DNA of 64,000 bases from Salegentibacter sediminis. GTDB taxonomy: Bacteria; Bacteroidota; Bacteroidia; Flavobacteriales; Flavobacteriaceae. The stretch covers positions 124,001 through 188,000 of the forward strand of contig NZ_MSJR01000004.1 of the NCBI RefSeq assembly GCF_002078605.1, given 5' to 3'. Shown here piece by piece: positions 1 to 7,637 of this stretch; the first letter of the stretch is position 1; every line of letters begins with the position of its first letter. Under the pieces are notes generated by a model. The model saw nothing but the letters and a program-made list of their open reading frames with translations, made no database searches and had not been told where the DNA came from. Made by a program: the position numbers and the translations under genes.

Positions 1-75
1 AGTTAATTAAGAATTGTCCTATCAACTTTAAGAGTTAAATTTAAGAAAATATTAGTAATCCCCATCCTTCGGTTG

Positions 76-1419
76 TTAAAGTTTCTTCTTTCGTTTTCTG
101 GTCCTGGAGATGATGTTCAGGTAGAAATATCCTATTATTCCTGCGAGCATGGATGCGATTAGAATTCCGATTTTTGCCTGGGCTTGCAGGGCTTCATCTA
201 CAAATGCAAGGTCGGTGATGAATAAGGACATAGTAAATCCAATCGCTCCCAGAAATCCCAGTCCGTAAATATGTTTCCATTTCACATTTCTTGGTAGTGC
301 CGAAATTTTTAAGAAGACCATAAGCCTGGTGAAAATGACAATTCCGAAGATTTTTCCGATAATAAGTCCGAAGATAACGCCCAGGGTAACCGGGCTATGG
401 AAAAGGTCAAAAGAAGTGGTGTTTATGGTAACTCCTGCATTGGCAAAAGCGAAAATTGGCAGTACCACAAAACTCACAAAGGGATAAAGGGCGTGTTCCA
501 AACGTTGGAGAGGCGGGGTGGCATCTTCGGTTAGCGAAGCGAACTTTTCTATGGTATGGGTGATCTTTTCTTCGGTCTCTATGGGATTTCTTTCTCTGTC
601 GCGGTAATGCTGTTTTATTTCAAAAGAAAGCATTTTTGCCTTCCGAAGAAAAAGTGGAGTATTGATACGTTTAGAAGTAGGCACAGCAAAGGCAGCCAGC
701 ACCGCGGCTATGGTGGCATGAACCCCTGAGAGTAAAATTGCCAGCCATAAACCGCCAATTCCCATAATCGCATAGAACAGGGTATTTCTTATTCCAATAA
801 TATTGGCAGTTATCAGAATTAAAAGAAAGAAGGCCCCTACTGCCAGGCTTTCCATAGAAATTTCGGAAGTATAGAAGAATGCAATCACCAGGACGGCACC
901 CAGATCATCAACAATCGCAATGGCCGTTAGGAGAATTTTTAAGGTGAAGGGAACCCTGTCGCCCAGTAGAAAAAGAATTCCTAAAGCGAAAGCTATATCG
1001 GTAGCCATCGGAATTCCCCAACCGGAGGCTCCAGGTTCGCCGGCATTTAAGTAATAGTATATTATAGCCGGAACAAGCATACCTCCAATCGCTGCAGCCA
1101 CGGGTAAGATAGATTTACCTAAGCTGGACAATTCCCCCTGCAGGATTTCTCTTTTTAGTTCCAGCCCAACCATAAAAAAGAAAATAGACATTAAGCCGTC
1201 ATTTATCCAATGCAAGAGGTTTTTTCGTAAAACAAAATCGTTTATGCCCAGGTGTATATATTGTTTCCAAAGGCCGTGATAAGCTTCTGCTAGAGGGGAG
1301 TTAGCCACGATCATTGCCAGAATTGCCGAAAAGATCAACACCAGGCCCACCGAGGTTTGTTTCTCGATAAAATTCTTTATGGGTAGTAAAAAATAAAGAT
1401 CAAGGCCCGACTTTTTCAT
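76..1419 (-). CDS. nhaA: Na+/H+ antiporter NhaA
   Basis: Inner-membrane electrogenic sodium/proton antiporter for pH and sodium homeostasis. About a dozen hydrophobic segments are visible. The unwound-helix Asp is D141 in 'MATDIAFALG' and the ion-binding pair is D171-D172 in 'AIVDDLGAV', matching D133, D163 and D164 of E. coli NhaA. At 447 residues it is longer than the E. coli protein (388). The extra length is mostly a charged cytoplasmic loop (about residues 250-305, rich in Lys, Glu and Arg) followed by a lysine-rich C-terminus. The ATG at 1419 lies just downstream of a good Bacteroidota promoter. It is transcribed divergently from the secreted protein at 1699. The family call is secure; pH set-point and ion preference cannot be read. 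Confidence 0.97.
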   Translation of the reverse strand: MKKSGLDLYFLLPIKNFIEKQTSVGLVLIFSAILAMIVANSPLAEAYHGLWKQYIHLGINDFVLRKNLLHWINDGLMSIFFFMVGLELKREILQGELSSLGKSILPVAAAIGGMLVPAIIYYYLNAGEPGASGWGIPMATDIAFALGILFLLGDRVPFTLKILLTAIAIVDDLGAVLVIAFFYTSEISMESLAVGAFFLLILITANIIGIRNTLFYAIMGIGGLWLAILLSGVHATIAAVLAAFAVPTSKRINTPLFLRKAKMLSFEIKQHYRDRERNPIETEEKITHTIEKFASLTEDATPPLQRLEHALYPFVSFVVLPIFAFANAGVTINTTSFDLFHSPVTLGVIFGLIIGKIFGIVIFTRLMVFLKISALPRNVKWKHIYGLGFLGAIGFTMSLFITDLAFVDEALQAQAKIGILIASMLAGIIGYFYLNIISRTRKRKKKL

Positions 1420-1441
1420 AATTCAGCTACTGATTTGATTT

Positions 1442-1471
1442 TAAAGTTACAATCTCCTAAAAACAGGCAAA
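1442..1471 (-). promoter_or_regulatory. promoter of nhaA
   Basis: On the minus strand, TTTG (1468-1471), an 18-nt spacer and TAACTTTA (1442-1449) match the Bacteroidota -33/-7 consensus TTTG / TAnnTTTG with one mismatch. Transcription would start about 15 nt before the ATG. Confidence 0.45.
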
Positions 1472-1698
1472 ATGATAAGGCTCAGGTTTTAACCTAATAA
1501 AGCTTCCTTTTCCGGGAACCTGTGATTTAAAATGGGGAAATGATAAACACCTGAATTGCACATTCTTTGAAAAGTTTAACTTTTAAGCAAGCTTTTCTGC
1601 GTTAAATTTACCCCCGGTACAGGCTGGCATAAAATATGTAAAAAACCTTGACGTTTTAAGCTTAATACCTGAAACACAGTTTTAATAACCCAAATACT

Positions 1699-2892
1699 AT
1701 GAGGAAGATACACTTGTTTATATTTAGTTTATTGCTTTCAATATCTGCAGTAAGCCAGGCCCAAAACTTTAATGAAAATCAATCGGTGACAGAGCAGGTG
1801 CTTAGTGAGCTCAACAGGGAACGAAGCCTGCTGAGTAGAAACCTGGATTACAGGATTAAAGAGATCGATTCTAAAATTAGCACCCTGGATGAGAGCATTA
1901 AAAATTCAAATTCTTCTGCCGAGAAGGTGGAGAAACTTCTGGAGCGGGTAAAATACCTGGAAGAGCGACAGGAGGAGCTTGATAAAAACACTGTGAGTGT
2001 TTATAAATACAACTACAGTTCGGCGGTGCTTAATCTGGCTTCGATGGAGCGGGAAATAAAACCCTTAAACCTTTTCAACAGTTCCCGTGAATTTTATTCT
2101 ACCCTGGCCCAGGTGAGCAATCCAATGAACTATGATGGTTACAAAGAATGGTTTGGCAGCTTTAAAAAATATGTGGATGAAGAGAAGGAGGACGATGCCC
2201 GCCTTGATGCCCTAAGCCATATCCTAAGCGTAACCGGAGATCTAACCAAAGGAACTCCCTTCACCGGAATGCTTGCCGGAAGCCTGTTTGACGGAATTGG
2301 TAGTTTTATCAATAACCTTAAACGCCGCGATCGGGAACTAAGAGAGCGCAGTACCGAAATGCTGAAGCTTACCACTACAGTGGCGCAGTTTACCCACGAT
2401 AAAGACCTTATCGAAACAGAATGGGAGTCGATCAATAAGAGTCTCGATGAGCTGAAAGAACTTCAAAATAAAGCTCTGGAAGAAAATCTTACCGGAATCC
2501 TGGGAATCGACCTTAAAGAATTTGAGAAAAATTTCACCGATGAGACCGATGCGAAAAAACGAACCCAGTATATTTTAGATATTTCAAAGGTGGCCGAAAA
2601 TAAGATCGTAGAAGAAAAAGCCAAAAATCCTGAGAACTGGAAACAGGATTATCACGACCAGATGATAGCCGTGCAGAACCTGAAGATCAGGTTTGGAACG
2701 ATTACATTCAGGATTCTGGAGAATCTCAATAAGTATGAGCATCTTATAGAAAAATATAAAGATGATAAATTCCTGAAGGAAAGAATGGCTCAGCTTAAAT
2801 TGAAATTAGACCTGGTGAGAAACAGTTTTGAAAATACTTTTAATCCGCAGGAATATATCAAAGCTTCTAATGAGATGTATGTAGTAGAGTAG
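1699..2892 (+). CDS. exported coiled-coil protein of unknown function
   Basis: I do not recognise a family. The 397-residue product starts with a clear signal peptide (charged MRKIH, hydrophobic core, 'SQAQ' cleavage region near residue 22). The mature part is almost wholly charged and helical: heptad-like segments at about residues 25-100 and 205-300, with a short apolar Gly/Phe stretch around residues 175-202 that could be a membrane-active or packing segment. There is no Cys lipobox and no catalytic motif. It stands alone, divergent from nhaA and followed by a strong terminator. Probably periplasmic or surface exposed; a scaffold or toxin-like helical bundle are both possible, and neither is supported further. 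Confidence 0.8.
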   Translation: MRKIHLFIFSLLLSISAVSQAQNFNENQSVTEQVLSELNRERSLLSRNLDYRIKEIDSKISTLDESIKNSNSSAEKVEKLLERVKYLEERQEELDKNTVSVYKYNYSSAVLNLASMEREIKPLNLFNSSREFYSTLAQVSNPMNYDGYKEWFGSFKKYVDEEKEDDARLDALSHILSVTGDLTKGTPFTGMLAGSLFDGIGSFINNLKRRDRELRERSTEMLKLTTTVAQFTHDKDLIETEWESINKSLDELKELQNKALEENLTGILGIDLKEFEKNFTDETDAKKRTQYILDISKVAENKIVEEKAKNPENWKQDYHDQMIAVQNLKIRFGTITFRILENLNKYEHLIEKYKDDKFLKERMAQLKLKLDLVRNSFENTFNPQEYIKASNEMYVVE

Positions 2893-2911
2893 GATTTATA
2901 TAAAAATATTT

Positions 2912-2944
2912 AAAAGGAGAAGGCCTAAAACCTTCTCCTTTTTT
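2912..2944 (+). terminator. intrinsic terminator after the coiled-coil gene
   Basis: A 12-bp stem (2912-2923 with 2931-2942), a 7-nt loop and a run of T begin 20 bp after the stop codon at 2892. Confidence 0.85.
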
Positions 2945-3022
2945 ATTTTGAAAAACGCCCGGGGATAAATCTTTCGGTTTCACTTTAAGTCTTTTTCCTA
3001 CCTTTATGGGAAAGAATTCCTG

Positions 3023-4105
3023 ATGATAAAAAGAAAGAGGTATTCCCTTCGCCGCCCCAAGCCTAATAAAGCCTTACACCAGGCCCCGGGAACCGCTACC
3101 TATGTAGGGCATAAGGACTCGGTTGAGACTAAACTTGAGGTTATTGATTATAATAAAGACAGTTTTGAGCGCTTTATTTCGAAAACCCCTGAAGACGCTT
3201 TTAAATTTGAGGCTCCCGACAAGGTAACCTGGTTTAATATCGATGGCCTGAGCAATACCGAAAAAATTGAAAAGCTAGGCAGGTATTATGATCTGGACCA
3301 TCTCATTACTGAAGATATAGTTAACACCAACCAACGACCAAAAATTGATGAGTACCAGGATTACATTTTTGTAGTCGCAAAAATGCTTTATCATGGTGAA
3401 AACGGACATATTGAGAACGAACATATAAGCTTTGTTCTTGGCCGTGATTATGTGCTTAGTTTCCAGGAAGCCGGTGGGGATGTGTTTAATAACGTAAGAG
3501 ATAGGCTTAAAAAGTCTCATGGCCGTATACGCTCTAACGGCGCCGATTATCTTCTGTTTGCCTTACTCGATGCGATAGTTGACAACTACTTTATTGTAAT
3601 TGAAGATATCGCCGATAAAATAGAATACCTTGAAGAACGGCTCTTCGATAGCCAGCCAAATGATGATATCACTTACGAAATTCAGGAGCTTAAACGTGCT
3701 ATTTTACGTATTAGGAGAGCTGTTTTTCCGCTTAGGGAGGTGGTAAGCCGCCTGGAGAAGATGGACGGAGACCTTATTGAGGAGCGCACACGAAACTACC
3801 TTCGTGACCTCTATGACCATATCCTCCAGGCGACAGAGAATATAGATATCTATCGGGAGATGACCTGGGGCCTTATGGATATGTACATGACCACCATTAG
3901 CAATAAAATGAATGAGGTGATGAAAGTACTCACCATTATTGCTACAATTTTTATTCCCCTCACTTTTATTGCCGGGATCTATGGGATGAATTTTGAATTT
4001 ATGCCTGAACTTCAATGGAAATACAGTTATTATATCCTATGGGGAGTTATGCTTACTATCTTTGTCTTAATGCTTTTCTATTTTAAACGCAAAAAATGGT
4101 TATAA
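3023..4105 (+). CDS. corA: CorA-family magnesium/cobalt transporter
   Basis: Homopentameric divalent-cation channel of the inner membrane, mainly Mg2+ uptake. The 360-residue protein has the soluble alpha/beta N-domain, long helices (about 190-305), then two C-terminal membrane helices with the signature YGMN at 320-323 and the acidic loop 'MPEL' after it, and ends in a Lys-rich tail. Size and order are typical of CorA. The N-terminal 35 residues are basic and variable. The lactonase gene starts 1 bp after the stop, so the two are probably co-transcribed, although no functional link is known. Confidence 0.96.
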   Translation: MIKRKRYSLRRPKPNKALHQAPGTATYVGHKDSVETKLEVIDYNKDSFERFISKTPEDAFKFEAPDKVTWFNIDGLSNTEKIEKLGRYYDLDHLITEDIVNTNQRPKIDEYQDYIFVVAKMLYHGENGHIENEHISFVLGRDYVLSFQEAGGDVFNNVRDRLKKSHGRIRSNGADYLLFALLDAIVDNYFIVIEDIADKIEYLEERLFDSQPNDDITYEIQELKRAILRIRRAVFPLREVVSRLEKMDGDLIEERTRNYLRDLYDHILQATENIDIYREMTWGLMDMYMTTISNKMNEVMKVLTIIATIFIPLTFIAGIYGMNFEFMPELQWKYSYYILWGVMLTIFVLMLFYFKRKKWL

Positions 4106-4106
4106 A

Positions 4107-5213
4107 ATGAAATTCTTACCCGTCTTTTTATTTAGTCTGTTGAGCATTCCTGGGCTCTCCCAGAATCCGGTTTACATCGGAACCTACACCAAAACCGAAG
4201 GCCACGTAGATGGCAAAGCCGAGGGGATTTACCTCATGCAGCAAAATGCTGAAACCGGTGATTTAAGTGAACCTGTTTGTGTGGCAGAAGTCATCAATCC
4301 CAGCTTTGTGAAAGCCTCAAACGATGGCAAAAACCTTTATGCGGTAAGTGAGCTGGGCTCCGGAGACGGGGAATCGGGTTATATTTATTCCTTCAGCAGA
4401 AAAGAGAACAATTACCTGGAAGAAATCGGGAAAATTTCTACGGAAAGCTTCGCGCCCTGTCATATAGCCTTTGATAAAACCGGGAAATACGTTTTTGTTT
4501 CCAATTACGTGGGAGGCGTGGTAATGCTTTACGAAAGGGATGAGCACGGGAAACTTCAGAAAAAACAAAAAATAGAGCTTGAAAACCCTGAGACCTCTCA
4601 TCCGCATTCGGTGAGTATCTCTGCCGATAATCAATTCGCTTACATCAATGACCTTGGAAATAACAAAGTCTGGCTCTATAATTTTGACGCGAAAGCGGGA
4701 AAACTTACTCCTCGGGCTAAACCTTATGTGGAGCTTGAAGAAGGGGCAGGACCAAGGCATTTTAGTTTTTCAAGGGATGAGAAATTCGCTTATACCATAA
4801 ATGAGCTGAATAGTACCATAAGCTTGTTTGAAAGGGATCAGGAAGCTGGTTTAACTTTAATTGAATCTTATCCCAGCTTACCAGAAAACTTCGACGAAAA
4901 GAACTCTACGGCCGATATCCATTTACATCCTACAGGCAACTTTATTTATGCCTCCAACCGTGGGCATAACAGTATAGCTGCCTTCCGGGTTGACAGGGAA
5001 ACAGGAAAACTGGCAGTTATAGGACATTATTCTACCCAGGGCGAATTTCCGCGGAATTTTGCGATCTCTCCCGATGGCAGTTTTTTATATGCCGCAAATC
5101 AAAATTCAGATAACATCAGTATTTTCAGGATTAATAAGATGAATGGGGAATTAATCCCTCATTTAGAATCGGTTGAAGTGAAAACTCCTGTTTGTATTGA
5201 ATTTTCAGAATAG
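4107..5213 (+). CDS. exported lactonase-family beta-propeller (YbhE/Pgl-like)
   Basis: Member of the 3-carboxymuconate cyclase / 6-phosphogluconolactonase (YbhE) seven-bladed propeller family. After a signal peptide (about 18 residues, ending 'GLSQ') come repeated blade motifs such as 'YVGTYT'-like openings, 'HPHSVS', 'GPRHFSFS', 'DIHLHPTGNFIYASNRG' and 'FPRNFAISPDG'. At 368 residues it is near family length (E. coli Pgl is 331 and cytoplasmic). Export makes a role in the pentose-phosphate pathway unlikely; hydrolysis of sugar lactones outside the cytoplasm is an inference. It sits 1 bp behind corA. Confidence 0.88.
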   Translation: MKFLPVFLFSLLSIPGLSQNPVYIGTYTKTEGHVDGKAEGIYLMQQNAETGDLSEPVCVAEVINPSFVKASNDGKNLYAVSELGSGDGESGYIYSFSRKENNYLEEIGKISTESFAPCHIAFDKTGKYVFVSNYVGGVVMLYERDEHGKLQKKQKIELENPETSHPHSVSISADNQFAYINDLGNNKVWLYNFDAKAGKLTPRAKPYVELEEGAGPRHFSFSRDEKFAYTINELNSTISLFERDQEAGLTLIESYPSLPENFDEKNSTADIHLHPTGNFIYASNRGHNSIAAFRVDRETGKLAVIGHYSTQGEFPRNFAISPDGSFLYAANQNSDNISIFRINKMNGELIPHLESVEVKTPVCIEFSE

Positions 5214-5283
5214 GGGGTATTCCCCATCCTTAGCAAATGGATTTTTCTTTAAATTGAAAGGTTTTTCAAAAGATCTTAATGAT

Positions 5284-5604
5284 ATGAAGAAACTTGTTTT
5301 AAGCTTGTTTTCCATTTTCCTGATTTCCTGTAGCACCTCGGTCCCAGCGGTTATGGGAGAAATAATTCGGCAACCAGAAAATATACCGGCAGCATTTGTT
5401 CCTGAAGATGGGGTGACCCTGAACAGGAATTCCTGTAAAAGTCCTATGATCGATCCCAGGGATGGTACAGAAGTACGTTTCATACGCTCAGAGGGCGGGG
5501 TAGGAGATTATGAGGTGCCGGAAGGTAAATACGGGATAAACCGGAATGAGCTGCTAAGGCTTTACTGTGAAAACGGGGAGGTTGCCGGCGTGGTTAAAAA
5601 ATAA
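5284..5604 (+). CDS. small lipoprotein of unknown function
   Basis: 106 residues from the ATG at 5284. An upstream in-frame ATG (5197) would overlap the lactonase gene and add a leader unlike a signal peptide, so the internal ATG is preferred. The N-terminus MKKLVLSLFSIFLISC is a textbook lipoprotein signal with the acceptor Cys at residue 16. The mature part carries three further Cys, Gly-rich turns and no domain I know. Followed by a strong bidirectional terminator. Confidence 0.75.
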   Translation: MKKLVLSLFSIFLISCSTSVPAVMGEIIRQPENIPAAFVPEDGVTLNRNSCKSPMIDPRDGTEVRFIRSEGGVGDYEVPEGKYGINRNELLRLYCENGEVAGVVKK

Positions 5605-5605
5605 A

Positions 5606-5644
5606 AAGATCCCCGAAAGGTAGATTATACTTTTCGGGGATCTT
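5606..5644. terminator. bidirectional terminator between convergent genes
   Basis: A perfect 13-bp stem (5606-5618 with 5632-5644) lies between the + strand lipoprotein and the - strand M14-like gene, with A/T runs on both sides. Confidence 0.85.
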
Positions 5645-5664
5645 AATTTCAGTCTTAAAAAGTT

Positions 5665-6576
5665 TTAATCGACTTCTTCTACCACGAAAAAGCCATCATT
5701 GCCCTGGGCCTGGTAAAGCGGCATAAAGATGCGCGCATCCCATTCACTTTTAATCTCTTTTCCATTCTGAATAGCCAGCAGTTCCCCTTTTGTGATCTTT
5801 TGGAAATTCTCGAAGCCCGGCTCCATTTTGAATTCATCAGAATCCTCCAAACCGTGACGGTGTACCAATTCAAAGGTCTTTTGTTCGGGGGCATTCTTTT
5901 CAGCGAAATTATTCACGCATTCGGGATATCCTGAAATTTTAGTGAGATCTAAATTACAGGCTTCTTTAAGGGCCAGCCAGATCACGCCTTCGTGATTTTC
6001 AACCGAAGTTTTATCGGTATGCTGCCCGGCTTCCAGTACAAAGCCGGTAAGCCCCGTTCGGCTTAAATAATGGTCTATGCAACCATAAACCATATCGCTG
6101 AATCCCCGTACAATATAAGTGGGAAACCTATGTGCCCAGGCATCGTTATCATTCACCTCCTGCACCGAAATATAAGGTAGGCTGGGGGAGGAGGTGGTGT
6201 GACAATCCAGAAAATAACGTTTAGTAAAATCACTTTCAGGATATTGTTCCAAAACCTCAATGATCTCCCACATTTCCCGTTGTTCGTGGGTTTCTTTTTT
6301 CTTCTGCTGAATATTCTCTTCAGTCCAGGTGCGGTTCAGGTCTTCTTCCAGGTAACGCTTATTTTGATTTAAAGCTTCCTTATTTCCTGAAACGCCAATA
6401 ATGGTTCCTTCAATTTCTGGTTTTGTTTTTTCCAGTTCGGCAAAGACCCTTTGCAGGGCTTGCACCCCGCTGGGTTCATTTCCGTGTACACCACCGGTAA
6501 CAAACAGGAGTGGCCCTTTTTTATCACTGGTGTATTTGCCTATTATTCTTGGAATTTCTTTCTTTTCCTTGCTCAT
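5665..6576 (-). CDS. succinylglutamate desuccinylase/aspartoacylase-family (M14-type) zinc hydrolase
   Basis: Zinc-dependent amide hydrolase of the AstE/AspA branch of the M14 carboxypeptidase fold. Numbering from the ATG at 6576, zinc ligands are H31 and E34 ('GGVHGNEPSG') and H126 ('LDCHTTS'). Substrate-carboxylate residues N81-R82 ('DLNRTW') and the general-base Glu E182 ('FVLEAGQH') are all present, so it should be active. A TTG nine bases upstream is in frame, but the ATG is preferred. It is the third gene of a minus-strand operon behind a glutathione-synthetase-like ligase and a DUF1704 peptidase, 11 bp after the former. The natural substrate is unknown; context suggests an amide made or processed by its neighbours. 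Confidence 0.9.
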   Translation of the reverse strand: MSKEKKEIPRIIGKYTSDKKGPLLFVTGGVHGNEPSGVQALQRVFAELEKTKPEIEGTIIGVSGNKEALNQNKRYLEEDLNRTWTEENIQQKKKETHEQREMWEIIEVLEQYPESDFTKRYFLDCHTTSSPSLPYISVQEVNDNDAWAHRFPTYIVRGFSDMVYGCIDHYLSRTGLTGFVLEAGQHTDKTSVENHEGVIWLALKEACNLDLTKISGYPECVNNFAEKNAPEQKTFELVHRHGLEDSDEFKMEPGFENFQKITKGELLAIQNGKEIKSEWDARIFMPLYQAQGNDGFFVVEEVD

Positions 6577-6587
6577 TCTTTTCAACT

Positions 6588-7637
6588 TTATTCCATAGTG
6601 GCCAGCACCTGGTTAGAGAGCTGTCCTTTATACATTTCTTTGTAATCTACCTTGCGCTCTATGGCTTCAATAACCATTGGAGTGAAATCGGGCAGGCCAA
6701 TATCCTTAAATCTTTCCATCCCGCCGGGACTAAGCACGTTTATTTCAATGAGCTTGTCTTTCACTACGTCAAGCCCCACAAAGAAGAGTCCGTCGCGAAT
6801 TAATTTAGGCGCGGTAAGATCGACGATGCGTTGCATTTCAGGAGTAAGGTCGCTGCTGTTTGCCGTAGCTCCCTGGGTGAAATTACTTCTAAATTCGCCT
6901 TCTCCCGGAGAGCGACGAATAATAGCCTGAACACCGTCTTTAACCATTACTCTACCATTCAGCAGCAGTATTCTCACATCACCATCCTTGACCGCCGGAA
7001 GAAACTCCTGGGCGATTACATAGCCTTGCTGGCTGATGGTTTCTATGATTTGGTTGACATTCTTTTCATTCTCATCAATAAGATATACATCTCTCCCGCC
7101 AGATCCTTCCAGGGGTTTTAATACCATCTTCTTATCGTGTTTTTCCCAAAATTTAAGGATATCTTCTTTGCTTCGGGTGATAAGCGAATCCGGTTTAATA
7201 GACTCCGGAAGCTCTTCGAAATAAAGCTTATCAATAAAGGCGTGGGATAGGGCATAGGCATCATTTAGCACGAGTACCCCTTCCTGTTGCATCATACGCC
7301 CAAAAGCCACTCCCGATTGTTCGGCCCATTCCCGGCCAGAGCCTTCTTCGGTAGGATTATTTCTTATAAAAAGCACGTCAAGATCTTTGGAGGTCAGTCT
7401 CTTTTTCTTCGCTTTACTGCTTTGTAGAATTTCAAGAAATTTTTTGGCAGATTTGGTTTTAGTATTTTTTGGTACATGGGTGGTATTAATACTTATAGGG
7501 CCATCGTGATGGAAATTAAAATCACCAACTCCCATAACAAATACCTCGTGGCCACGGTTAAAGGCCGCATTCATAAGTAGTGCCGATGTTCCTACCTTTT
7601 CGGTTTCCACATCATTTAATACAAAGCATATTTTCAT
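6588..7637 (-). CDS. ATP-grasp ligase, glutathione synthetase/RimK-like
   Basis: Predicted carboxylate-amine/thiol ligase that activates a carboxylate as acyl-phosphate. The 349 residues follow the GshB plan: a pre-ATP-grasp domain (1-130), then ATP-grasp with the ATP-binding Lys K174 and Gly loop 178-181 ('LEGSGGRD'), 'GDVR' at 219-222, a 'EFRSNF' segment near 248 and Mg ligands D290, E298 and N300 ('LIEINVLSPGG'). All key residues are intact. Its ATG overlaps the stop of the DUF1704 gene by 4 nt (ATGA), a sign of translational coupling. A gshA partner is absent here, so glutathione synthesis is less likely than ligation of an amino acid or peptide to another acceptor. Confidence 0.9.
   Translation of the reverse strand: MKICFVLNDVETEKVGTSALLMNAAFNRGHEVFVMGVGDFNFHHDGPISINTTHVPKNTKTKSAKKFLEILQSSKAKKKRLTSKDLDVLFIRNNPTEEGSGREWAEQSGVAFGRMMQQEGVLVLNDAYALSHAFIDKLYFEELPESIKPDSLITRSKEDILKFWEKHDKKMVLKPLEGSGGRDVYLIDENEKNVNQIIETISQQGYVIAQEFLPAVKDGDVRILLLNGRVMVKDGVQAIIRRSPGEGEFRSNFTQGATANSSDLTPEMQRIVDLTAPKLIRDGLFFVGLDVVKDKLIEINVLSPGGMERFKDIGLPDFTPMVIEAIERKVDYKEMYKGQLSNQVLATME

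Noticed and set aside
5665-7637. Glutathione biosynthesis operon
   Set aside because: The ligase resembles GshB but no gshA is present, and the partners are peptidases or amidases.
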